DNA from: Gnetum montanum
Lineage: Eukaryota > Streptophyta > Gnetopsida > Gnetales > Gnetaceae
Direction: 5' to 3'
DNA length: 64,000 nucleotides
Assembly: GCA_015680685.1 (NCBI GenBank)
Contig: MNCI01025435.1
Coordinates: forward strand, 7,124 to 71,123
In this document: positions 23,700-34,965 of the stretch, in pieces
Layout: the number at the start of each line of letters is the position of its first letter
Position numbering within the stretch: position 1 is the stretch's first letter
The notes under the pieces: model-generated
What the model was told of the DNA's origin: nothing
The model's database searches: none
What the model saw: the letters and a program-made list of their open reading frames with translations, nothing else
Made by a program: the position numbers and the translations under genes

Positions 23700-26100
23700 A
23701 AAACCTAGTCATCCATCTTGCAACCTTGGTTTTCATGAACCACTCCCACCTCACGTAGTGATGTAATTAGTAACTAAGACTACATTGGTTTAGAGAAGTT
23801 CTATTGCATTCCAAACTTGCCAATTCCATGTGGGACCCACTAAGTGCTCTGGAAACAAGCCAAGAAAACCATGCCTACACTAGGATTCTAGTTTCCAAGC
23901 TTGACTACACTAGGGTTTAGACCCATTGAAACCTCAAAAAAAAAATGCTAAATTGCATCCTCTCCTAAAACCTAGTCCCCAATCCTACATCCATGCTATG
24001 GAACTCCATGATTAAACTATGAAATCAAGTGTCAAGATCCATGACAACTGAGTTGTAAAAGACCTTAAAATTCATGTGAAAACTTGTTTTCCCATGTGAC
24101 TATGTTGGCTTGGAGCTTGAATATGCTCACCTAGTGTAGTCAAGTGGGATATGATGTATTTCACTACTTCCCATGAGCCCACCTATGCTATACTCTAGTC
24201 CATGAAACCCTATAAGCAAAACTAGTAGTTGGAAGTTAGGATTGATAGTCACTAAGCATTGAAATAGCTTTAAACCTTGTCACAAACTAAATTTTTGGCA
24301 TGACTACATTGGGTAGGAGCATGACTACACTAGCCTAATGTAGTTAAGAATGGAATAGGCCTCATTTCACTTACCAAGCTTGCCATTGATACCAAACATC
24401 CATGCCATCTTCCCAAATGTTATCCTGAGCTCCTGGTAGCGTTGAAACTTGATGGATTTCATCAAATAATAATAAAAAATTGAAGAAAGGCTATGACTAT
24501 GCTAGCCTAGTGTAGTAACAGGGTTTATGATTGGAATTGATCATGGGAATAGTAATGAATCTCCAAACTACCATTTCACAACCTTCACACCTCCTTAGGA
24601 TGCCCGGTGACTCCAAACTATTGATCTATCAAGCACAAATCATTTAAGATCCATTTCCCAAACTTGACTATGCTTGAAATTGTATGAATACATTAGACAA
24701 GCATAGTCACTGGTGGTGCCTAGAATAGTCCATCCAAAAAACCTCAAAATAAGTCATTTCCCAATCAAACCCACTTCTTAAGAACCTTAAAATCCTGCTA
24801 AACTGAAAACTAAGCCAAAATTCACCATTTGCAACATTTTCCAAGCTTAAATATGTTGGGCTAGTGTAGTCATTGGTGGTGCCTAGTGTAGTCCACACAA
24901 AATTAACCAAAATTGACTATAAATAACTCAAATTCACTTTTGGGAAATCCTAGAACCCTACTAGAGCCTTTTTATAAACATAAAATGCATCATTTTCCAT
25001 CCCAAGGATGTTGATTACATTGGGAATTGCATGACTACATTGGGCCAGTAGAGTCATCAATGCATAGTTCACATGGAAAATCCCAAAATTGGCTAGAAAC
25101 AACTGAAATTGACTTGTAGAAAGACCTAGAACCCTATTGAAGCATGTTGAGACCTTGAAACTTTGGGAAACAGGCCAAAATCCATCAGTTTTCATTTAGA
25201 ACCTTTTAACTACACTGGGAATTACATGCCTATGCTAGGCTAATGTAGTCAAGAGGTATTTGGCCATTCTAAGACCCAAGCAACCACAAGAACTGGTAAT
25301 TTTGACACTAAAGCCTAGCTAGCAGCACGAGTGATCCTAGAAGTCCATTAGCATGGTTGATTCAGCATGGAAACTAGCCTAAAATCATATTTTATGCATG
25401 ACTACAATGGGGAAGCCTGAGACTATGTTGGCCTAGCATAGTCATAGTGAAAACATGTTTGGTGGCAAGGTTTACTAGCACTATACGACTTAGAATGATC
25501 CAAAACTAACTTAAGAAGCCTAGAACCTTGTCCCACTTCATCTGGCTACAATTCACTCTATTTTAGCCTTGGAAATACCAAATTCTACTCAACTAGATTG
25601 ACACCATGCATGACTACACTAGCCTAGCATAGTCTAATGGGAAATTCCATAAAACCCACTTCTATTACTTAATTTCGATCTCCGAGTAGTCAATTCAGTT
25701 CTTCAATGACCCTGCGCTATCCTGGGAAGCTAGTAGAGTCCTAAGACCAATCTTGGAACCCCAATAATGCACTTATTTCATGTGACTACATTGGGATCTG
25801 CACTGACTACACTGGCCTAATGTAGTCACCAATGGAAACATCATTTTAAGCTTTTGGAAGGTAGAAAATAGAGCAAAAACTTACTAATCCTTAATACCAA
25901 CTCCCTGCACTAGTTGTCTAGATCATTAGGAGCTCAAAAGTGACCATACTAAGCTTGGGAAACTATCCATTAGTGTTGACTATGCTTGGGAATGCATGAC
26001 CACACTAGGCCAACGTAGTCACCAGTAGAGCCCAACGTAGTCACAAGAAAATGTGTCAATTTTGTCTTGAAACAACCCTGAAATGACCCCCTCATGTGCC
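23700..26100. repeat. ~190-bp tandem array 2 (GACTACACTA dyads)
   Basis: A TAGTGTAGTC-type box recurs near 24141, 24330, 24512, 24697, 24857, 25040, 25240, 25435, 25630, 25820 and 26010, averaging 187 bp. Earlier degenerate units begin about 23760. Each box is usually preceded by GACTACACT to form a dyad, for example 25805-25827. The array sits between the 5' end of the antisense gene (minus) and pol (plus). The same box occurs in the U3 of the right LTR (46569, 46593, 46632, 46801, 46821). Confidence 0.8.
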
Positions 26101-26119
26101 CAAAGTCCCCTAGCAGCCC

Positions 26120-26500
26120 TATAGCCTTATACCATGGCCTTCTAAGGCCTAAAGTTGGCAAAATCTAATTCTATTTGACTAGTATTAACTAATTTTTACC
26201 ACATGTATTTTGTTTTGATGGATTTGACCTTCTTTCATGGTGTTTTGACTTGTTTTGATCTTGTTGTGCATTGTTGACCTTCATTACCATCAGTTGACTT
26301 CATCTAGCCTCTACATTACTTCAATTTCATCACATTTACCTTTATTCTTTCTATTATGGCCTATGTTGATCCTTTTTAGCCTTTGATTGATTTTAAGTGA
26401 TGGGGTTCGATCATCTTTGACCATCATTTGACACGATGTAGCCATGACCTTCCAAGAATTTAAATGGGTGACATGGCTTGCCAAGGCCTTAAATTGGAAA
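26120..26500 (+). repeat. Minisatellite blocks before pol of D
   Basis: 'ccatggccttctaaggccta' near 26133 and 'tgccaaggccttaaattgg' near 26475 belong to the family found after gag and after pol. The spacer between them has no coding signal. Confidence 0.6.
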
Positions 26501-26741
26501 ATGTGTAATCAAAGTCTTTCAACTTATTTTGACCTCTATTTAACCTTGTTTGGTCTGTATTCCACCTTATTTGTCTTCACCTACATCCCAAAGCCTTGGT
26601 TTACCTTGTTTGCATTTTGTTTGACATTGAAATATCATGTACTTACAAATTTTCTAAGTTATTTTATGTCATTTTGGCATTATTTACTCATTTTTACCCA
26701 AGTCACTTAATGTGCTTATGGTTGATATGTAGGACTAGAGT

Positions 26742-28365
26742 ATGGACACCTGGAAGCAAATCAGTTTACCTTTGAGCCTAAGAGGATCCCATGGTGATGT
26801 TGAATAATGCATTGATCTTAATTGTCTAGATCTTGAGCTTGATAGTCTCATTGATTACATTGCTTTTGTAGAGAAAACTCTAGAATGGCTTGAAAACCTA
26901 TTCAAAACCCTTGACCTTTAAGTTGGCAACATTACTGAAGACTCTCTAGTTGAGGTTCCTATCATGGCACATGGTGGTGAGGAGAAAACACTAAAACTAA
27001 GTTCCTCACAGGAACCTCAATAGGCTCAAGACATCACCAAGGTCCTACAAGACAACATTAAGGCATTTGCCTAGTCATATGAAGATATGCCAAGTCTAGA
27101 CCCATGTTTAGTCCAACATAACATCAGACTTGATCCTTGCATTAGACCTAATAAGTAAAAGGTTCGTAAGATTAGACTTGATTTGGCCTTGGAAGTTTAT
27201 GATGAGATCACAAAGTTATAGCAAGTTGGTTTCATCAGAGCTATTGATTACACAGAATGCCTGTCTAGCATAGTGGTAGTCCCAAAGAAAAATGGGAGTA
27301 TATATATTTGCATAGATTTTTGAGACCTAAATAAGATAACCATCAAAGATGATTTCCCTTTGCCTACTATTGATTAACTTATCGATACTATGGGTAGACA
27401 TGCCTTATTATCCTTTATGGATGAGTTCTTGAGATAAACTAGATTAGGATCAACCTAGAATATCAACTCAATACAACCTTCATGATTCCTTGGGATAGCT
27501 TTTATTACACTATGATGTCTTTTGTCCTAAATAATTCAAGAGCGATCTATCAAAGGGCTATGATGTATATCTTTAGTCATTATATGCTAGGTTTGCTCAA
27601 CGATTATGTAGATGATATAGCCGTTAAGTCCAATGTGACCAATGATCATACACATGACCTTGACCTTGTGTTAAAATGATGCCTCAAATATGAGCTTAGG
27701 CTTAATCCTAGGAAGTGTGTCTTTGGCATTAAAATTGGCAAGATGATTGGCTTTGTAGTATTTGAAGAGGGAATATGCGTTGATCCTGATAAGGTTAAGG
27801 TTATATCCAACTTGGTAGCACCTACTAACCCTAAGGAACTTTTGGGATTTCAAGGCATATTACAATTTATTCATAGGTTTATTGCTAGGCTTAGAGATAA
27901 GTTACAACCCATGCAACACTTGCATAAGAAAGGAGTTCACTATGAGTGGATGACTTAATGCTAAGAAGCCTTTGAAAATCTTAAGCAAGAGTTGGCATAA
28001 CTATCAATAGTCAATACTCCACAAGAGGATAAACATTTTTTACATCTACCTTGCTATCTTTGAGACATCTATTGCCTCTCTACTATGTTAAAAGTGAGAT
28101 GATTAAGTAGAGTTACCTGTATACTACTTAAGCCATGCATTAGTTGCCCATGAGACTTGATACACCAAAGTGAAGAAGTATTGTCTAGCTTTGGTCTTCT
28201 CATTGAGGAATTTGTGGCACTACTTCTTTAGGAGCTAGATCAACATCATTTACAAAGATAAAGTACTTAGAGCCACAATAATCAATATTTATGAAAGTAA
28301 CCATATAGCTTGATGGAAAGCCATAATAGTTGAGTTTGAACTACATTACTCCTCTCAAGCCTTAA
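26742..28365 (+). pseudogene. Tat/Ogre-like pol of D, 5' part (RT-RNase H)
   Basis: It opens MDTWKQISLPLSLRGSHGDVE, parallel to copy 1, and an AG just before GACTAGAG matches copy 1's candidate splice acceptor. RT is 27060-27960 with FVVFEEGICVDPDKVKVI, LNDYVDDIAVK (catalytic YVDD at 27605) and GFQGILQFIHRFIARL. Ty3-type RNase H residues run to 28365. Stops and frameshifts are frequent. The gene is interrupted by element A immediately after the first RNase H and resumes at 43446 with the second RNase H. Confidence 0.88.
28361..28365 (+). repeat. TSD of element A, left
   Basis: cttaa, repeated at 43446-43450 right after A's 3' LTR. Copy-1 pol (about 10065-10085) shows the uninterrupted equivalent. 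Confidence 0.85.
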
Positions 28366-28832
28366 TGATGAGTTATCATTTCGTTGGCCGCGATATCGCA
28401 TACGTGATATCGTGTACGTGATATCGTAGCTTGTCTCCTCATCTATAAATAAGAGGTAGATAGATCTGGTAGGTAGTTTTTGAGTTAGTACTTAGTTTTA
28501 GAAATTTTCTTAAGTAGTTCTTCTCTTAACCCTTTCCTCCTAGTGTATGCCCGCAGTGTGGTGATTATAATTGTATGGCATCGTTATTCGAGTGTGACGT
28601 ACTTGGACACGCACATGACCAGAAATAAAGATCAAGATTACTTCATCATTGCAGCATTCACTTAGTTTAATTAATTAATTGTTTAATTGTTATTTACTGC
28701 TTTCTTAGTTAATATCTCTTCACCCTAAACTCCTGTTAAACGCGGAATGAGTACGACTTGATTACGAACATTTAAGTGTGAATACTTGGTAACCCAGTAG
28801 TGTACCTAGGATTTGCGCTTGGTAATCGCAGT
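28366..28832 (+). repeat. 5' LTR of element A (3'-truncated)
   Basis: U3 carries three GATATC boxes about 14 bp apart (28391-28424), then TATA CTATAAATAAG (28443-28453) and AATAAA at 28624. The alignment with the 3' LTR stops at 28832; the rest of U5 is missing. Confidence 0.85.
28391..28424 (+). promoter_or_regulatory. GATATC palindrome cluster in U3 of A
   Basis: Three GATATC palindromes at 14-bp spacing lie 20-50 bp upstream of the TATA box. They are shared with the 3' LTR (42884-42920), with B and C LTRs, and with the internal promoter before ORF2. Confidence 0.75.
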
Positions 28833-30320
28833 ATCGTAAAGAGAGACGTCTACCTGGGCTCGATCTAAACAACTTTCCCAACTTCTTAAGAGGCTATGAC
28901 TTAGATCCACAACAACATTTACAAGCCTTCTACGATGCCTACGCATGGAACAACATTGATAACAGATGGCAAAAACTCAAGCTCTTTCCTATGACACTTG
29001 TTGGCCAAGCAAAAGTATGCCCTAGGGATGTATGCCCAAGGTCAACTATACAAACTACGAACCCATAAATTCCAAGAGCTTATTAAGTGGGTAGCAAAAG
29101 AGGAAGAAAAAATGGCTAGATGGGAGAGTGTTGAAAAACATCAATGGGACCAAAATCTCAACTTAAAAAAGGTCCATAATCATCAAAAGGAGAAATCAAC
29201 CTATCTCAAGGAGGAAGAACCATCTTTGCCAGTACAACAATCATTAGAGGAAGTCAAGGCAAAGATTAATAAGATGTTGGAATGGACGCATAAGAAATGT
29301 GGAGAATATATTGACATTATTGGAGATAGAGTTTTGACAACTCGAGAAGCAGGACAAAATATCATTAGACATTCGGAAAGAAGGGATGAGGAAAATAAGA
29401 GCTCAACTGCCAATCATACACATGAATGCAACATTTGCCTATACAATCATCCCAAGGGTCAATGCCCAATCTCATTCAGCTATATGAGCATTGGGGAAGC
29501 ATGTTGCACCCAAAGTTTATACAGAGATACTGTGTTCGATCAAAGTGGCAACAATCCCAGTCATGGGGAAAGCCATTCCTAAACTGGAGACACCCTTCGT
29601 ATCATCCGAATCCAAATGCTTATCTAGTCCAACATCCTATTTCCCCAACTGGGCCAACATACTCTATCTCACCGCATTATCATTCTCCTCAATACTATCA
29701 ACCCATGTCTTCAGCACAACCACCGCCTTGTGTATCTTACACTTCTTCTAATTTTCAATGTTCTCATCCTTTCCCTTCTTCTACATTGTTGCCTATTGTT
29801 CCTGAAGTGTCCTCACCACAACAACAATCCACAAATGTCACTTGTGCTAATATTACTAACATCAGTGAGAGACCTCCTCAACATCGAAGGCGTCCCTTCT
29901 TTAGACATGACCATAAGAAGGGACAACAAAATTCCAAGGCCACTGCATCCTCCAATTTAGCATAAGTCCAACATTGTGGTGCATCCTTCTCTTCAAACCC
30001 AACGCCTCATGTCACTTCAACAAGGCCACCAATTAACACTCCAACAACCATATGGCCCAATGGATACAACCATGGAGAGTGACATCCTAATCCTTGCATA
30101 CCATCTTACGATCCCAAGTATCGTAGTGGGTCAACTCTTTATCCGGGAACCACATCTTATAAATTGCCCCACTACACTTACTACAATCAAGTGTGTGAAC
30201 CCCAATGGGGTAAGTATGACCAAGTTTCGATATTTCCAACATGCAAGGATCCTCATCTTTTAACTATTAATCCTTACCATGCTCAAACATTTAGTTATGG
30301 AGGATATCCCCCATTCTAAT
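28833..30320 (+). pseudogene. Athila-like gag of element A, internally deleted
   Basis: It begins mid-gene at the codons corresponding to C's SCLPRLDLNNFSKFSGGYD. A second deletion near 29008 joins LAKQK directly to YALGMYAQGQLYKL, removing the region holding the CPGHG motif. ORF 28998-29582 (194 codons) contains the heptad-rich LEEVKAKINKMLEWTHKK and a knuckle CNICLYNHPKGQCP (C-x2-C-x3-H-x4-C). A frameshift near 29560 leads into a Pro/Gln-rich tail (29426-29965 frame) ending GGYPPF-stop near 30320. No DSG protease follows, unlike B. Gag forms the particle and binds RNA; this copy cannot make a normal protein. Confidence 0.85.
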
Positions 30321-31690
30321 AACAAGCAGGATTAATAACTACTTTTCATTTTCTTTAATTTTACAACTTGTTGTTTTCCAATTTTTCATTGTTCAATTTC
30401 TTGTTTTATCTTTTTAGCTTTTCATAAGTAATCTCATTTATGAATAAAACACTCATGTGGCTCGTTGGTTGAGGTGTGTTCTATGTTATCAAGTTTCGAA
30501 CGATCAATTATTTGGATAGTGAGCCCATTAAATCCACTCATCCATTCTACAAATAAGAGGTTCTGTTCGGGGGTACAGTGATATTCTTGACATTCTTAAA
30601 ACTTAAAATTAATTTTTTGTTCATTGTACCTAAAATGAAGAAGGATGGATCAAGAGGGAATGATTAGGGTGTGACATCAAGGGGACTTGGGGATTCTCTT
30701 TGGTGATGTTTGTGGGAGTTATCATGCAACGTGGTTGTACTAAGATCCTTGTAGATCTAATGAAAAATGGAAGAAAGAGTAATCAAAAGGGCACTCAAAA
30801 ATCCAATGTTATTCTAGGGGGTCCCATTGGAAAGACATGCATCCATGCTTGAAGGTTGGAGGCTTCTCTAGATTCAGTAATTGAAAAAAAAAAGAGAAGA
30901 GAAAGAAAAGAAAAAGAAAAGAAAAGAAAAAAAAGGAAGTGCCACAAAGCAAAAATCACTCCTCCCTTGAACTAAATGCCAAGTGATCGTACGCCTTGTT
31001 GCTCTAGTACTCTCCTACTTTCTCATCATGGGATGAAAAAATGCAGTGTCACTGATCAGAGGAATGGACTTGGTCTTGATCTTTGAACGATGAGTTAATA
31101 ACACCTTAATCATGCTTTACACGTAGGATTCACGGTGCCCTAGGTCAGTTACCTCATGTCCCAATCTCTACAATCCCTTCTATAGTTCGTCTTACCTCAT
31201 TGTTCATGTAATTATAGCTCATGTCTTGTATAGTGTAGAATTCTTACCTCATTTTGGTGATATTTACATGTGTGTGTTTTGTGGAATCGGTGTGGATTAC
31301 ATTTAACCCTTTGAGTACCCACGGACACTTTTAAAGTGTGGTTCCGCAAGGACATTAAAGGTTGGAACCTACTTTGGGGAGGATCCACTTGCGTAATTTT
31401 TGTAATTTTTACTGATGATCCATCTTCCACACAGCATTTATTACCCTTAGCATATTGTCCACAATGTTCTTTCCCTTATTACTATCCCTTCGACTCAACG
31501 TTCCTATGAACCATCACATAGCCTTTTTCTCCCATTCAAGGTCCTTATTGATAAATTCCACATCATCATAATTATTTGTGCCTTTCAAACTAATTGAATT
31601 ACCCTAGAAACCCTTAAAAATAGCCCAATGTCCTATGTTTAGAACGTTAATTTCAAGAAAATCTTAAAAATTTTGGTATCTTTCATTGTG
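30321..31690 (+). other. Conserved noncoding region between gag and ORF2 in A
   Basis: No coding frame is conserved, but the stretch aligns with C (61400-62780). It includes a 33-nt block identical in both (31364-31396 and 62461-62493). A purine tract lies at 30885-30947. Confidence 0.6.
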
Positions 31691-31708
31691 CCCAATATCA
31701 CTAAAGTC

Positions 31709-31753
31709 GAGATATTGTGTACGCGATATCGCGTCTCTTCAAACTATATATAG
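31709..31753 (+). promoter_or_regulatory. Internal promoter of element A before ORF2
   Basis: GATATT and GATATC boxes (31709-31732) in the arrangement 'gtgtacgcgatatcgcg' are followed by TATA ACTATATATAGA (31743-31754). C has the same set at 62801-62889. The boxes match those in the LTR U3, but the surrounding sequence is not an LTR. Confidence 0.7.
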
Positions 31754-31899
31754 ATGACCCCTGCGTTGCTACAACTCATTTTCAACTATTCACACAGGGG
31801 GAGTTTTCCAATTTCCTCTCTACAACTTGTGATTGCGCAACCCTTGCTTTCATACTCATAACTCACTCGCTGGTACTTTGATTTTCATTTTGTCTAAAC

Positions 31900-31904
31900 C
31901 TACC
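31900..31904 (+). repeat. TSD of element B, left
   Basis: ctacc, repeated at 39506-39510. The flanks together match the uninterrupted leader in element C near 63045. Confidence 0.9.
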
Positions 31905-32943
31905 TGATGAGTGGCGAGGTACCCCTACACTCAACCATACGAATACGAGCGTACACGCGCGATCCGGTCGAACTCCGCAGACTAAATGCCTTAACGCCAC
32001 AAGAAACACTTGGGGTTAATCATTCGTTGTCTTCCCAGGCTTGCTTGTAAGTGTCACGGTGTATGGTTAAGCAAGTCTGAGGTATGTGATTTTTTTGGTA
32101 TTTTTGGCTTATCTTCTATGCTACCAGGAGAAGGGTTGAGAAAACTAAACTAACTCTAACTAAGATCTAAGTCTAAATTAACTAGCGTCAGCATCCGTTC
32201 CCACTTGCCGGACACACCCTGAACTATGCAACTGCAGCTTACCAAACGCTAATCGTTACTGGGATCGCCACACGTAACGCAAGTGCTCGAAGTGGTCGTA
32301 CTGAGGCACCTATTTAGCCTACGTGTGATAAGCAGCCGATTCCTTAGCCAGCCGTACACACCCGTGGGTGCTCGTAACTAAGTCGTACTTATCACACGAT
32401 CTAGCCTAGCAATGAGCAGCCGATTCCTCAACTAGCCGTACACATTAGACCCGGGAGTTACCAAGCGCAGAATCCTGGAATACGCTACTGGGTTACCAAG
32501 CATCCAATGCTCGTAATTGAGTCGTACTCATGCATTGCGTCAAGCAGCCGATTCCTTGACTAGCCGTACACGTCCGTAGACGCTCGTAATCAAGTCGTAC
32601 TTGAACGCACTAGGAAAGCAGAAAAGAAAGCAATAAATGAAACCACGTGCTGCAAGGTTTATCCAAACAAGTTCGTCTTTATTGCCGTACACAACTTGGG
32701 TTCAGGTTACAAGCTGCTCGAATAAAGAGCCGTTCACTCTAGGACTCCTACTGCGGGCACATGGGGAAAAATTCTAACTCTGGAGTGATCAATCTGCCAG
32801 AGCTTCGCTACACTAGCCAGGATTGGGAAATAAGGGGAGTGCCGCCTCTTATTTATAGAAATGGCGGCGGGACGCGATATCGCGTACGCGATATCGCAGG
32901 AGAAGACGCGATATCGCGGCCTAGTGCAAGTCGCGTCTCATCA
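31905..32943 (-). repeat. 3' LTR of element B
   Basis: On minus it begins TGATGAGACGCG and ends CCACTCATCA. It has GATATC boxes at 32873-32919, TATA at 32848-32858, a poly(A) signal (TTTATT on plus) at 32678-32683, then a U5 with three palindromic modules (32323-32609). It lacks a 14-bp GATATC unit present in the other LTR. Confidence 0.92.
32323..32609 (-). repeat. Three covarying palindromic modules in U5 of B
   Basis: On plus, each module is arm a, CAGCCGATTC, arm b, a CTAGCCGTACAC-type spacer, GCTCGTAA, arm c, TCGTA, arm d. Arms: module 1 (32323-32397) GTGTGATAAG/CTTATCACAC and CTTAG/CTAAG; module 2 (32410-32537) CTCAA/TTGAG with CAAT-GAG outer arms; module 3 (32536-32609) TGCGTCAAG/CTTGAACGCA and CTTGA/TCAAG. 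Arms change sequence but stay complementary, while the unpaired parts are constant. Confidence 0.8.
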
Positions 32944-32958
32944 TACCCCCATGACTGA
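32944..32958 (-). promoter_or_regulatory. Polypurine tract of element B
   Basis: On minus, cagtcatgggggta abuts the LTR. It matches A's cagtcgtgggggta at 42846-42859, and the preceding ~20 bases are also conserved. Confidence 0.8.
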
Positions 32959-34965
32959 ATGAAAACTCGTCCTCGAGTTCCTTACAATGATATCAGGTAG
33001 GTATGGGATTATTAGGGGAAATGGAACTAATGGGATGACATGTGAACGGTCTTTATTACAAGACTTGACAAAAACTGGTGTTCATGACAACATGGGTGAA
33101 CACCTTATTACAATGACATCAGGCCACAGTTGGCAGCTGAGAGAAAAGAGGAGAGAGAATAGAAGAGAAGAAGAGAGAAGAGTCTTGTTGCTGCCAACGC
33201 CTAGATTGCGCCTTTCGTTGTCCATCTGTAAGCGCATTATCAATTCCACTCCTTGCATGCTGCTTCAGCGCTGCTCCATTCCAAGTGTCTGCTCCAGATC
33301 CATTCCGTTGTTGTATGATTGCCATCTGCACACACAACACAATCATATATTAGCAAGGGTAATTGAATCATTAAGTAAAGCATACCTTGCTTCGGTTTAG
33401 GTTCCTTGGCTAAGTTGTGGTATGGCTAATATGGATCTGGGAAAATGTAGATGATGACTACCGAAGGTATAGGGGTTAGGAAGAAAAACGAAAAAATCCG
33501 GGGCTTAGGATAAAAATCGAAAAATCAGGCCCCGTACCCCCATGACTAATCGCGAACCTCCGGTAGCGTTAGAATGGAAAGAGAAAAGGAAGAGGAAGGA
33601 TAGGTAAAAAGGGACAACTATGGCATCAAGAAAAGGATGTCATGATGGAAATGAACAAAAAATGATAATTAATTGCAAAACGTTAAGGAAAAGAAGTTAA
33701 CTAGTGTTCCAAATAGGAATGTCAGTGGGTCCTCCCCAAAGCAGGCTCATGCCCTTAATGCCCTGACAATCCCACATTCAAAGAGTCCGTAGGCTCGGGG
33801 AATGTCCTTTGGAAACAAGAGTTAAAGTCTTAACCGGAAGAATTTACCAAAAAGAAAACAAAGCATCAACCAAAGTATATACAATGATACAACCGGCAAT
33901 GAGGTGAACAATGGAGAGAAGGATGGGAAGAAGAGAAGTGGAATGGAATCCCAAGAACAAGGTGGTGTACAGCCCCTTGTGTGTTTCATGATTAATGTGA
34001 CTTGGCGAATCTCATTCCAACTCTGGCCTCAAACCAACCACTTCCAGTGACTTCGCATCAATGCAGTTGGTTAAATCATCCACTTGGGTAACAAGGATGC
34101 AACTTCGAGAAGCCACCACCATTCCGACGAAACAACAGAGAGAATGGGAAGCGAGAAGGGCCTTAGTTAGAGGGAACACTTTGGTTCCATAACCAGTGCT
34201 TGTAGCCCAAATTTATTCCGTCTAAGGGGTGTGCTTTGAATCCTCACTTTTAGCTTTTTAGCTTTTTCTTCTTCTCTTTTTTCTGTTTTTCCATTTTTTT
34301 TTTTTTTTTTTTTGTTTTGTGTTTTTATGCGTGGGGACCACACCATGCAAAGACTTCTTTATTTTTATTGTCTCAGCTTCCGATTATTGGGTTACATCGG
34401 AACGGTAAGAAAACCCAAGAAGAAAACATCCAAGCACCCAAGTGAATGACCAACACAAGAGCACCAAGTTCCCTTGAAGTCACACCCTTTTCAAATCCTT
34501 GAGTCCTTCCTTAGTTTGAGAAATGCCCAGTCACTGGTTCGTTAAAGTTCTTATTGGAAGGGAACTGTACATTTCCAAGCCAAGGGAAACCATAGACTTG
34601 ATGGATGGATGGATGAAGTGATCTCATTGCCTGCCATATCAAAAGAACATACCTTAGTATCAACAATGTAACTTAAAGGTAAAAACCAAACATTAGCAAT
34701 TAATGAAAAACAGTTCATCCCATCGGCCCGAACACTTATTGGGTGACGAATTTACATGATGGATCACACACACACACACACACACACAAAAAGATAGAAA
34801 AATATAACGATGTTGTAAAACAAAAACAAGAAAAGTTAAAGAAATTTGTAAAACAAAAATTAGAAAAGTTAAAGAAATTGTAAAACAAAAATGTGAAAAA
34901 CAAAAACGTTGTAAAACAAAAATGTGTAAAACAAAAACTGAAAAAGAACTGAGGGCCCCATATGA
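32959..34965 (-). other. 3' untranslated region of element B
   Basis: 2 kb without pol. It contains a (CA)n run near 34764-34789, ~36-bp AT-rich repeats at 34800-34945, a T run near 34295-34313 and a purine/pyrimidine-skewed block at 33135-33185. A second polypurine-tract-like motif lies at 33534-33550. Plus-strand frames here (such as 32987-33400) show no family resemblance. Confidence 0.7.

Noticed and set aside
32323-32609. CRISPR-like reading of the repeated U5 modules
   Set aside because: Only three modules, unequal spacing, inside an LTR of a plant retrotransposon; the variable parts are paired arms, not spacers.
32987-33400. 137-codon plus ORF in B's 3' untranslated region
   Set aside because: Low-complexity Arg/Glu-rich start, no homologue in A, C or E, and wrong strand for the element.
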